A model generated the notes under the pieces. It was given only the letters and a program-made list of their open reading frames with translations, had not been told where the DNA came from and searched no databases. 64,000 nt of DNA from positions 10,608,053-10,672,052 of the forward strand of contig CM053335.1 in assembly GCA_028583605.1 (NCBI GenBank). Direction: 5' to 3'. Position numbers and translations under genes: made by a program. Below are positions 11,050 to 20,940 of the stretch, one piece after another (within the stretch, counting starts at the first letter, position 1; every line of letters starts with the position of its first letter). Origin of the DNA: Dastarcus helophoroides (lineage: Eukaryota > Arthropoda > Insecta > Coleoptera > Bothrideridae).

Positions 11050-12670
11050 TTGTAATTCTGCTTCTTCTCGAAATGATGACTTTTTGACATTATTTTCATC
11101 CACTTCTAAAGAATTCGATTTTTATGAAATTTAAGACTTTTTTTCGAAAATTTCGACTTTATAGAAACTTTGATTTTTTGAAGTTTCGACATTTGAAAAT
11201 TTCCATTTAATTCATTTTTTCATTATTTCTAAATTTTGTTTTGTAAGAATTTCTATTTGAATCTTTCGTCTTTTTATCTAAATTTTGACCATTTTATTAA
11301 CATCAATTTATTAGAAAATTAAACATTTTTTAATTTCCACGTTCCCTTTTAATCAACATTTCGACTGTTTCTCAAAATTTTGACTTCTTCTCAAAATTTT
11401 TCACTTTCTTGTAAATTTAAATTTGAAAAATTGACAAATCTATTTAAAGTTTTAATTTTAATTCTGCCTCTTCTCGAAATGATGACTTTTTGACATTATT
11501 TTTATTATTTTCTAAAGAATTCGATTTTTATGAAAATTACGACTTTTTTTTCAAAAATCTCGACTTTCTAGAAACTTTGATGTTTTGAAATTTCGACATT
11601 TGAAAATTTTCATTCAATTTATTTTTTCATTATTTCTAAATTTTGTTTTGTAAGAATTTCGATTTGAAACTTTCGCCTTTTTATCGAAATTTTGACCATT
11701 TTATTAATATCGATTTATTAAAAAATTAAACATTTGAAATTTTCACGTTCCCATTTTAATTAACATTTCGACTTTTTCTCAAAATTTTGACTTCTTCTTA
11801 AAAGTTTTCACTTTCTTGTGAATTTAAATTTGAAAAATTGACAAATCTATTTAAAGTTTTAATTTTAATTCTGCCTCTTTTTGAAATGATGACTTTTTGA
11901 CATTATTTTCATTATTTTCTAAAGAATTCGATTTTTATGAAAATTTTGATTTTTTTTTTCGAAAATTTCGACTTTATAGAAACTTTGATTTTTTGAAATT
12001 TCGACATTTGAAAATTTCCATTCAATTCATTTTTTTCATTATTTCTAAATTTTGTTTTGTAAGAATTTCGATTTGAATCTTTCGTCTTTTTATCTAAATT
12101 TTGACCATTTTATTAACATCAATTTATTAGAAAATTAAACATTTTTTAATTTCCACGTTCCCATTTTAATCAACATTTCGACTGTTTCTCAAAACTCTGA
12201 CTTCTTCTCAAAATTTTTCACTTTCTTGTAAATTTAAATTTGAAAAATTGACAAATCTATTTAAAGTTTTAATTTTAATTCTGCCTCTTTTTGAAATGAT
12301 GACTTTTTGACATTATTTTCATTATTTTCTAAAGAATTCGATTTTTATGAAAATTACGATTTTTTTTTCGAAAATTTCGACTTTCTAGAAACTTTGATGT
12401 TTTGAAATTTCGACATTTGAAAATTTTCATTCAATTTATTTTTTCATTATTTCTAAATTTTGTTTTGTAAGAATTTCGATTTGAAACTTTCGCCTTTTTA
12501 TCGAAATTTTGACCATTTTATTAATATCGATTTATTAAAAAAATAAGCCATTTTCAAATTTCCACGTTCCCTAATTTCGACTTTTTCTCAAAATTTTGAC
12601 TTCTTCTTAAAAGTTTTCACTTTCTTGTGAATTTAACTTTGAAAAATTGACAAATCTATTTGGAGTTTAA
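11050..12670. repeat. Tandem repeat, ~407-bp unit, four copies
   Basis: The marker ctgcctctt followed by gaaatgatgactttttgaca occurs at 11058 (slightly diverged), 11464, 11871 and 12281, so the period is 406-410 bp. Copies 2 and 4 are more alike than adjacent copies (for example cgactttctagaaactttgatg), as are 1 and 3. This suggests an underlying dimer of about 815 bp. Confidence 0.85.
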
Positions 12671-13735
12671 TTTTTTTTTTCAAATTTTAATTTTTATCAA
12701 AATTTTAACTTTATTAGAATTTTGAAATGTTTGAAAATTTTACCAAAAGATTTTGAATTTTTTTGTACATTCTGGCTTTCTCTAAATTTACTTTTTGCAA
12801 TTGCTGAGTTAAAAAAATTTTTTCTTTTCTAATTTAGACTTTTGTTTACATTAACTTTTTTCTTTGAAAATCTTGGCTTTTTTTGGAAAACTCGATTCTT
12901 TCAGAATTTCAATCTTTTTCAAATTTCAGCTTTATCTGAAAATTTAGACCTTTTGCAAATTTCGGCAATTCAAAGTATCCATTTTTATTTTCAAAATTTC
13001 CACCTTTTCAAAATTTACACTTTTTTCAAAAATTTCTACTCTTTTTTAAAAATGCTGTCTAATGCATTTCTTACGTAAATTCCTACTTTTTTAAAATTAT
13101 AATTTATATTGAGGATTTCAACTTGTGTCGTAATTTTGATTTTACTTTAAAAAGTATTCTTTTTTAATAATTCCAAATTTTGATATATTTTCCTAAAAAT
13201 TGCTGCTTTAAACTCACAGAAATTGAAAATTAAAGTTTTAAATTTAAAGTATTATAATGAATTGAAATATTGGACGCACAATAAAAAAGTTAAAATTCTA
13301 CGTTTAAGCACATATTTTAAAATTTCTAATTTTAACTAAAAATTAACCTAATCACTTTTTGGAAATTTTGAGAGAAGTGGTCAAAACTTTTGACAAAACA
13401 ACCTAATATAACCTCTGATTTCTAAATTTTAGGAAAATAGTTTAAATTTGCTAAAGTCTAAATCTTAAGTTTAAAAATTTTTGAATTATCACCAAAAGTT
13501 TATAAAAAATGAATGTCTTGTTTTTTCAATTTATGTTGCAACTTAGTTATCCTACATACTGTCAAGATTAAACCTAAAAAAAATCAACGTCAATCAATTT
13601 CGACGTCGAGAAAAATTCAAGCTAAAATTGGCTTTAGGAAAAAGACTAGTTTATGTTTAAACCAATAGTTTTGAAAAAAAAACAAACAAAATTAAACATT
13701 TATGTTGAAAAAAACTAAAAATAAGATGACATTTT
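12670..13735. repeat. Degenerate A/T satellite and left part of a duplicated block
   Basis: Low-complexity T-rich phrases up to about 13480. The sequence from there to 13735 is homologous to about 16140-16413 (shared tcaatttcgacgtcgagaaaa, atcctacatactg-caagatta and acaaacaaaattaaacattt). No gene is seen. Confidence 0.65.
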
Positions 13736-13758
13736 GTAGTAGAGTTAAAAATATGTAA

Positions 13759-13831
13759 TCAGCGACTGGGAGTCGAACCCAGGATCGTCACGTTATAGGC
13801 CAGGCTCCTCTAACCACGGAGCCATCGCCAC
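13759..13831 (-). tRNA. tRNA-like module, unit 1 (probably tRNA-derived, not a working tRNA)
   Basis: Read on the minus strand: acceptor GTGGCGA pairs with TCGCTGA (one mismatch, two wobbles). The D-stem is GCTC/GAGC and the T-arm CTGGG-TTCGACT-CCCAG is perfect. An A-box-like TGGCTCCGTGG and a consensus B-box GGTTCGACTCC are present, and TTTTT lies a few bases downstream as a Pol III terminator. The anticodon stem does not pair, so a translationally active tRNA is unlikely. It resembles the head of a tRNA-derived SINE. Confidence 0.55.
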
Positions 13832-14045
13832 CACTACTTTTAACTCTACTCATTCATTTCACATAACGTACTCTCTCGGTATCCGCTGTCTGCTACAGCT
13901 CTACCATTTCTGACAACACAGCTGTCTTCGGCTGTCGGCCATAATCCGACACCTCGGTAAACATAATACATAAACATAAATGCTATGCTGTCAGGTGGAT
14001 ACTTAATCCCACTTCTGACACTGTAGTAGAGTTAAAAATATGTGA

Positions 14046-14118
14046 TCAGCGACTGGGTGTCGAACCCAGGACTGTCACGTTACAGGCCAGACTCCTCTAA
14101 CCACGGAGCCATTGCCAC
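14046..14118 (-). tRNA. tRNA-like module, unit 2
   Basis: Same layout as unit 1. The B-box is altered by one base (GGTTCGACACC) and the acceptor 5' strand is GTGGCAA. The anticodon stem is unpaired. A TTTTT run follows. Confidence 0.5.
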
Positions 14119-14330
14119 CACTACTCTTAACTCTAGTTATTCCCTTCACATAACGTACTCTCGATATCTGCTGTCTGCTACAGCTCGGCGATTCCTGACA
14201 ACACAGCTGTCATCGACTGTCGGCCATAATCCGACACCTCGGTAAACATAATACATAAACATAAATGCTATGCTGTTAGGTGGATCCCTAATTCCACTTC
14301 TGACATTGTAGTAGAGTTAAAAATATGTGA

Positions 14331-14403
14331 TCAGCGACTGGAGGTCGAACCCAGGACCGTCACGTTACAGGCCAGACTCCTCTAACCACGGAGCTATTGC
14401 CAC
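14331..14403 (-). tRNA. tRNA-like module, unit 3
   Basis: Same layout. The D-arm carries a change (gagctattgc on the plus strand) and the B-box reads GGTTCGACCTC. Probably a decayed copy. Confidence 0.45.
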
Positions 14404-14615
14404 CACTATTCTTAACTATACTTATTCCCTTCACATAACGTATTCTCGATGTCTGCTGTTTGCTACAGCTCGGCCATTCCTGACAACACAGCTGTCATCG
14501 ACTGTCGGCCATAATCCGACACCTCGGTAAACATAATACATAAACATAAATGCTATGCTGTCAGGTGGATCCCTAATCCCACTTCTGACACTGTAGTAGA
14601 GTTAAAAATATGTGA

Positions 14616-14688
14616 TCAACGACTGGGGGTCGAACCCAGGATCGTCACGTTACAGGCCAGACTCCTCTAACCACGGAGCCATTGCCAC
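14616..14688 (-). tRNA. tRNA-like module, unit 4
   Basis: Same layout. The acceptor 3' strand has one change (tcaacga on the plus strand). The B-box is GGTTCGACCCC and the T-arm is still paired. Confidence 0.5.
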
Positions 14689-14900
14689 CACTACTCTTAA
14701 CTCTAGTTATTCCCTTCACATACCGTACTCTCGATATCTGCTGTCTGCTACAGCTCGGCCATTCCTGACAACACAGCTGTCATTGACTGTCGGCCATAAT
14801 CCGACACCTCGGTAAACATAATACATAAACATAAATGCTATGCTGTCAGGTGGATCCCTAATCCCACTTCTGACACTGTAGTAGAGTTAAAAATATGTGA

Positions 14901-14973
14901 TCAGCGACTGGGAGTCGAGCCCAGGACCGTCACGTTACAGGCCAGACTCCTCTAACCACGGAGCCATCGCCAC
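14901..14973 (-). tRNA. tRNA-like module, unit 5
   Basis: Same layout. The B-box has one substitution (GGCTCGACTCC). The acceptor strand GTGGCGA is as in unit 1. Confidence 0.5.
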
Positions 14974-15187
14974 CACTACTCTTAACTCTACTCATTCATT
15001 TCACAAAACGTACTCTCTGGGTATCCGCTGTCTGCTACAGCTCGACCATTCCTGACAACACAGCTGTCATCGACTGTCGGCCATAATCCGACACCTCGGT
15101 AAACATAATACATAAACATAAATTCTATGCTGTCAGGTGGATCCCTAATCCCACTTCTGACACTGTAGTAGAGTTAAAAATATGTGA

Positions 15188-15260
15188 TCAGCGACTGGGG
15201 GTCGAACCCAGGACCGTTACGTTACAGACCAGACTTCCCTAACCACGGAGCCATCGCCAC
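15188..15260 (-). tRNA. tRNA-like module, unit 6
   Basis: Same layout. The B-box is GGTTCGACCCC. The unit is cut short about 65 bp after the module, at the array end (15326). Confidence 0.5.
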
Positions 15261-15326
15261 CACTACTCTTAACTCTACTCATTCATTTCACATAACGTAC
15301 TCTCTCGGTATCCGCTGTCTGCTACA

Positions 15327-16120
15327 ATTTTAACTCTAATTAACAAAACTTCTCAAAAAGGCCCTCACGATTTCTAAAATCGAAATCTTTAGAAAAAAAG
15401 TCGAAATAAATTAAATCAATATTTTAAGTTAAACATCAAAAATTGGAATTTTAAATTGGGAAAGTTTTAAAAAGCTTTACTACATTTTATGTCTTCTTTC
15501 GAAAGTTTGTCTTATTCTCAAAATTTTGTCTTTAAGCTGTTATATTACATTCTACATTTTTTATCAAAATATTTCAAAGAAAGTCAAATTTTAAGAAAAA
15601 AATTCAAAATTTTGAAAAATGTAGTTAGAACTACGAGAGAAATGCGAAATTACGAGAAAATGATCGAAAATTTCCGAAAAAGTTCCAAACTTTGAGAAAA
15701 AGCGTTTAATTTTAATGAAAATACGAAATTTCCTACGGAGTCAGATTTTATTCAAATTTGGGAAAAAGCAAATTGTAAGAAAAAAATGAAATTTTAAGGA
15801 AAAAAAATGAAATTTTAAGAAAAAAAAAATTTTTGGGTGAATATTTTCTCTTGATTGCTGAAATTAGAGGAAAACAGGCGCCCTACTTTGACTAAATCTG
15901 GCGTCAGAAAATATCCCATATTGTAATACACGTCAGAATTTTGACAAACAGTTTAAAATTTTTAGAAATGTTTGGATATGTGGGCATATCTATTGTGCCA
16001 TGTTCAAATCTGTTCTAGTTTTTGAAACTAGCTTTTGAAGTAAAATATTAAATATTAAAAAATCCCAAGAATCTGATCAAAATTTAGAGCCTTCGGAGCT
16101 GCAAGATTTTCGGAAAAAGT
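15327..16120. repeat. Duplicated block, copy A (right part)
   Basis: With 13480-13735 this forms copy A of a roughly 1-kb duplicated block. Copy B is about 16140-17040. Shared landmarks are taacaaaacttctcaaaaag, ccctcacgatttctaaa, ctacattttatgtcttctt, caggcgccctactttg and ggcgtcagaaaatatcccat. No gene is seen. Confidence 0.75.
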
Positions 16121-16139
16121 GTCAAGCAAATGTCGAAAA

Positions 16140-17040
16140 AGTCGAGAAGTTTAAAAAAATTTCAATTTTTACCAAAAGTTTGTAAAAAATTAATGCCTTT
16201 TTTTTCAGTTTATGGCAAACTAGTTATCCCACATACTGCCAAGATTAGATCTAAAAAAATCAATGTCAATCAATTTCGACGTCGAGAAAAAGTCAAGCTA
16301 AAATTGACTTTAGGAAAAAGACGAGTTTGAGTTTAAACCAGAAGTTTTGAAAAAAAAAAACAAACAAAATTAAACATTTGTGTTGGAAAAAACTAAAAAT
16401 AAGATAACATTTTAACATTAATTAACAAAACTTCTCAAAAAGACCCTCACGATTTCTAAAGGCGAAATCTTTAGAAAAAAAGTCGAAATAAATTAAATCA
16501 ATATTTTAAATTAAACATCAAAAATTGGAATTTTAAATTGGGAAAGTTTTGAAAAGTTTTACTACATTTTATGTCTTCTTTTGAAAGTTTGTATTATTTT
16601 AAAAATTGTGGCTCTAAGCTGTAATATTACATACCACATTTTTCATCAAAATTTTTCAGAAAAAGTCAAATTTTAAGAAAAAAAATTGAAATTTTGAAAA
16701 ATGTTAAAACTCCGAGAAAAACGCGAAATTGCGAGGAAATGATCTAAAATTTGCGAAAAAGTTCCAAACTTTGAGAAAAAGCTTTTAATTTTAATGAAAA
16801 TACGTAATTTCCTACAGTCAGATTTTATCAAAATTTGGAAAAAAGCAAATTGTAAGAAAAATATGAAATTTTAAAGAAAAAAATGAAATTTTAAGAAAAA
16901 AAATTTTTTCGGTGAATATTTTCTCTTGATTGCTCAAATTAAAAGAAAACAGGCGCTCTACTTTGTCCAAATCTGGCGTCAGAAAATATCCCATATTGTG
17001 ATACACGTCAGAATTTTGACAAACAATTTGAAATTTTTAG
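16140..17040. repeat. Duplicated block, copy B, with the empty site
   Basis: Homologous to copy A but without the tRNA-like array. The junction at 16403-16425 reads straight through (gataacatttt followed by aacattaattaac). Confidence 0.8.
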
Positions 17041-17385
17041 AAATTTGGATTAAAAAGAGTTGAAATTCACAAAGAAAATGTTTTCCTAATTTTTGTCTTT
17101 TTATAAAAATTGAAATTTTCGAAAAATATACCTTTCTACCAGAAGATTGAACCAGATTTCGAGGAAAAGACAACAAGCTTAAATTTTCAGAATAAAAAAA
17201 AGTCGAAGTTTTAAGAAAAAGTCAAATTTCGGAAAATGACGAAATTTTAGAAAAAACCGACGAACTTTTAAATAAAAAATTCGAAATTTTGACAAAGTCA
17301 TATTTGATAAATGAAGTCAAATTTTATCAATAATTGCGAAATTTTAAAAGAAAAAAACATGTCGTAAAAAATACGAAATTTGACA
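17040..17385. repeat. Degenerate A/T satellite
   Basis: Phrases such as gaaattttagaaaaa and aaaagtcaaatttc without a clear period. No gene is seen. Confidence 0.6.
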
Positions 17386-18053
17386 AAAAGTCGATATTTA
17401 GCAAAAATGTTTCGAAAGAAAGGATGAATTTTGAAGCAAAAAAGAAAACTTTTGGAAAAAGTTCTCTAGTTGAATACATATAAAGCGGTTTGCTGCATGA
17501 ATCAGGGAAGGGGGAGCAAGAGCCCGCCCCACTCTGCCCAATTCTAGCTACGTGTATGAGTGGGTCAGTGTTCGTAAATGGATCTTCTGGATTTCCTACT
17601 TTTAAGTTTTCACTTCTGTAAGCGGCCCCATTGACTGCTTAATGTTTTTTACTGTTGTTATTATTTCATTAACTTTTATTTTTGTAAATTTACAGTATTT
17701 TCAAACTTACAGATTTTAAAGTAGCCATTCCTATTTTGTAACATAAAATTTCGATATTTAGCAAAAATGTTTCCAAAGAAAGGATGCATTTTGAAGCAAA
17801 AAAGAAAATTTTTGGAAAAAATCCCCTAGTTGAATACATATAAAACGGTTTGCTGCATGAATCAGGGAAGGGGGAGCAAGAGCCCCACTCTGCCCTATTC
17901 TAGCTACGTGTATGAGTGGGTCAGTGTTCGTAAATGGATCTTCTGGATTTCCTAGTTTTGAGTTTTCACTTCTGTAAGCAGCCCCAATGACCGCTTAATT
18001 TTTTTACTGTTGTTACTATTTCATTGACTTTTATTTTTGTAAATTTATAGTAT

Positions 18054-18417
18054 TGTTACGGGCTTATCGGTTCGAATTGATACACGTGATGGATTTATTC
18101 CCACTTTATTACTGAACTCAACTTGAATCACCACAATTTACAATTAACTCACTTCTACTAACTTACTAATTGCACTGATTCTAACTGACTGACTCGAGGG
18201 AAAACTGACCGCCTTTTTATAGTTTCGGCCCGCGTCTTCCAGAACTTTCGGCAGATAAGGCTTATCGAATGCCAAAATTTCTGGAACGCTTATCTGCCGT
18301 TTGTTTCGTTATCGCGGCCGCTTTCCCCTTATCAGAACCTTCTAGAAACTTTTTTTTATTTACTAAATTCTACAATTCTATTCTAAATCCTATTTCATCT
18401 ATTTACATTACGTTACA
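18054..18417 (-). mobile_element. Solo LTR, probably Ty3/gypsy-like (364 bp)
   Basis: On the minus strand the element starts TGTAACG and ends CGTAACA. It has a TATA box (TATAAAAAGG, about 18211-18222), an initiator-like TCAGTTAGAATCAGTG region and two AATAAA signals near the 3' end (18094-18099 and 18105-18110), an orderly U3-R-U5 layout. It is bounded by a 4-bp GTAT duplication (18050-18053 and 18418-18421), confirmed against the empty copy at about 17690. No internal region or second LTR adjoins it, so it is a solo LTR left by recombination. A NotI-type GCGGCCGC lies inside. The Ty3/gypsy assignment rests on layout and duplication length only. Confidence 0.85.
18211..18222 (-). promoter_or_regulatory. 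TATA box of the solo LTR
   Basis: Minus strand CTATAAAAAGGC, about 115 bp upstream of the AATAAA signals. This is the expected position for an LTR promoter. Confidence 0.55.
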
Positions 18418-18479
18418 GTATTTTCAAACTTAAAGATTTTAAAGTAGCCATTCTTATTTTTTATCATTACATTTTGTTA

Positions 18480-18870
18480 TGAAATTCAAAATTTTTATTT
18501 TTCAAAATTTCGACTTAACCTCAATTCTTCAATTTTTTCTAGAAATTTCGGCATTTGAACTTCGAAATTTGGATTTTTTCTCAAAATATCGATTTTAATC
18601 TCGAAATTTCTAGAAGACTTTTATTTAACATCAATATACCAAATTTAGAGTTCATCTTTTAAATCCTGTCTTTAAACTTGAAAAATTTCGTAATTTTAAA
18701 TTGAGCTTCAACATTTTTGCTTTGTTTCCGAAATTTTTGACTAAAATATTAGGAATTTTTTTAACATCTACATATTTTAATTTTGAACTTCAATTTTTTT
18801 TAATTAGAACTTACGATGTTTAAATCGAACCTGGAAAAGGATTTTTTTTTGAAATTTTTCTCGAAAGCAG
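18480..18870. repeat. Degenerate A/T satellite, tttcgactt orientation
   Basis: Short phrases such as caaaatttcgacttaa and gaaatttctagaagactt. No gene is seen. Confidence 0.55.
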
Positions 18871-20090
18871 CATGATTTCAAAGTTTTATTAACAGAATAA
18901 GTAAACATTGAGAGCCTTCAAATTCCGGTAAATTGGTTGTTTCATCTCTCGTTGGAAACGAAAAGCCTCATCGTGGATAATTTTCCAGCTTATTCACTAA
19001 TTCGATCGATCAATTCATTAATACTTCACAAATTAAATGCATAATTTATAAATAGCGGGCGAGTAGGTAAAATATTTATTTTTCCGGCTCGTATAATTGA
19101 CACGCTTTTATGCGTAGCTTCTAATTAATTTGATGGTCCAAAAATTGAAAGTTACAAGTTTAATCGGTGGAAAAGTTTTCGATGCGAATTAACCCCAAAG
19201 CTTGCAATAACTCATGTTAAATTTCGTTACTGCCATAAGAGAAAATTGTTCAACCTCATTTTACACTGAATTTATTCAAGAAAAAATCAACGCACCGATA
19301 ATACCACACAATACACAGAACTGGGGGTGACAGTAATTAATTCGAATCAGACAAAGCGTGGGTTTTACGGTTGTACTCCTGCCAAATGTGGTTCCACTTT
19401 CCCTTAGACCACGATGCTTCAGGTTTCATTCACGGAAGTTTTCAAGGATTCTGATCCGCCTCGAATCTAATTATGTGTCCCATCTAGAGAGATAAGCCGG
19501 TTAAGGTCTCTCCCGGAAGGAGTATTAATTTTATTCGTACTGTTCTCGCTTCATTAAGCGGAGATAAAGGACGACATCATTTTATGGGTCCGGGGACCTG
19601 TAGCGTGCATTTTTTAGGCCGCGACCGAGAGAAAAACGTATCATTTACCCCCGATCGGTTACCCGGAATTAGATCGATTTCGTGACGGAAGCGAATGCAA
19701 GGGTGGTTTTGTTTGCGTCCCGTCTAATGTAATACGTTATCGACTGCTGCGGGAAGTTGGGCCACCGTCGGGATGCATCGTATCTAATAAGGAGTTAATC
19801 TTATCAGAGCTGGAGTTTAGTGAGCGGTATTAACAAACAAATTAGGAAGATCTCAGTTGGCGCAGAGTGTAAATCGGGAGAGACTTGTGACTAATTAACT
19901 TCCTCGAGTTTACGTCTAGCTTAACTGCAGTTGTTCTTGAAATGATTTACAAATGCAACACAGCTAATCGGCTAATATTAGAAATTAAGTTACTTAGGTG
20001 CTCACTTTGAGTAATGCTGGTTAAATGTGTACCGTAATGAAACCCCTCTATAAACAATCACCTCAAACGTCTGATGTAGGTTTTAAAAAA
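18870..20090. other. Non-repetitive island, relatively GC-rich
   Basis: The most ordinary-looking DNA in the first third of the window, with a GC-richer core at about 19430-19920. I find no long open frame, RNA gene or repeat. It could be host regulatory or conserved non-coding sequence; nothing in the sequence alone proves this. Confidence 0.5.
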
Positions 20091-20096
20091 AATTAT

Positions 20097-20470
20097 TGTT
20101 TCGGGCTTATCGGTTTGAAATGATTATTAAACACTTGCTGAATAATACCCACTTTACTTTCAAACTAAACTCGAACACTACAACTGAATAATTAACTCAC
20201 TTTGTGACTTTTAACTACTAGCTCACTAATTACCCTGACTGATTCTAACTAACTGACCTACTGATCGACTGAGGGAAAGCCAAGTGGACCCCCTTTATAT
20301 ATATCTCTGGTTCGGGTTCTAAAAGTTTTTGGCAGATAAGGCTTATCGTTTGCCAAAATTTCTGGAACGTTTATCTGCCTTTTACTTCATTATCGCGGCC
20401 GCTTTCCCTTATCAGATCTTTCTAGAAAATTTTCTTACGTACTAAATTCTACAATTTACTTTTCGTTGCA
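20097..20470 (-). mobile_element. Second solo LTR of the same family, diverged (374 bp)
   Basis: Shares the same blocks in the same order with 18054-18417: cgggcttatcggtt, cccactttac, ctgactgattctaact, ggcagataaggcttatcg, gccaaaatttctggaacg, atcgcggccgctttccc, tactaaattctacaatt. The minus-strand ends are TGCAACG and CGAAACA, so both termini have mutated. The TATA region is TATATATAAAGG. The AATAAA signals have decayed. The flanks TTAT and ATAT do not form an exact duplication. It is older than the first LTR. Confidence 0.8.
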
Positions 20471-20940
20471 ATATAAAAACTATTATTTGTCGCACATAGT
20501 CTAGGTCAATTGAGGAAAAATCCTTTAGTCAACAGAGCCAAATATTTACAGTACAAGGAATAACATTTCTTTTTTATGGTAAAATAAAATTTCCTTTGAG
20601 GGTCAGTCTAAGTTATATATTGGTGGGCATCCAGGTTAGCTGGGAGGTTACCTCTATAAGAAAAACCACTTACTATAAACACAAACTAATTTTTTAGATG
20701 AAACAAGGATAGGTTGTAATTTTTGGGGAAAATTCCTTTTGTAAAGAGTTCTATAGCTTGCAAGTCCTATAGAAAAAAGAATATTGTAGGCAGAAGTCCT
20801 CACTGAGTCATGCTGGACCTCACAAGAATTTGCTGTCTCCAACTGTTTTATATGCCTCAAAAATCTTGCTTGAGGGGGATCAATCCTATTAGTTCCTGCG
20901 AGCATCTCCTATGATAGTTCTTGCAGAAAAAGGATAAGTC
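20471..20940. other. Mixed sequence with a dispersed repeat fragment
   Basis: No gene is supported; the 83-codon minus-strand frame at 20654-20905 has no recognisable domain. Bases 20701-20738 (aaacaaggataggttgtaat and following) match 53177-53214. Confidence 0.5.

Larger units (their letters stand above)
13736..15326. mobile_element. Inserted array of 285-bp units with tRNA-like modules
   Basis: Between TGTAG-type and CTACA-type ends lie five full tandem units and a partial sixth (period 285-287 bp). Each has a minus-strand tRNA-like module flanked by inverted arms (AGTAGAGTTAAAA and TTTTAACTCTACT in unit 1). The rest of each unit holds palindromic tracts (ACAGCTGT, CTGTCGGCCATAATCCGACA-like sequence, GGTGGATCC). 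The flanks read ATTTT at both ends (13731-13735 and 15327-15331). The homologous unoccupied sequence at 16409-16413 has a single ATTTT, so the whole array appears to have entered as one 1,591-bp insertion or expanded after a smaller one. The 66-68-codon frames in the units are not genes. Confidence 0.8.
17385..18480. repeat. Tandem duplication, ~360-bp unit; second copy split by an LTR
   Basis: Unit 1 (about 17390-17745) and unit 2 (about 17750-18053 plus 18418-18475) share tttagcaaaaatgtttc, ttgctgcatgaatcaggga, agctacgtgtatgagtgggt, aaatggatcttctggattt and attttaaagtagccattc. Unit 1 has the uninterrupted sequence aaatttacagtattttcaaa; in unit 2 the same site holds the LTR. Confidence 0.85.

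Noticed and set aside
14042..14815. Three similar 67-codon frames
   Set aside because: Antisense readings of the tRNA-like repeat units; similarity follows DNA repeat identity.
13736..15326. CRISPR array or functional tRNA gene cluster
   Set aside because: The units are tandem copies without unique spacers in a eukaryotic setting, and the anticodon stem of the tRNA-like modules cannot pair.
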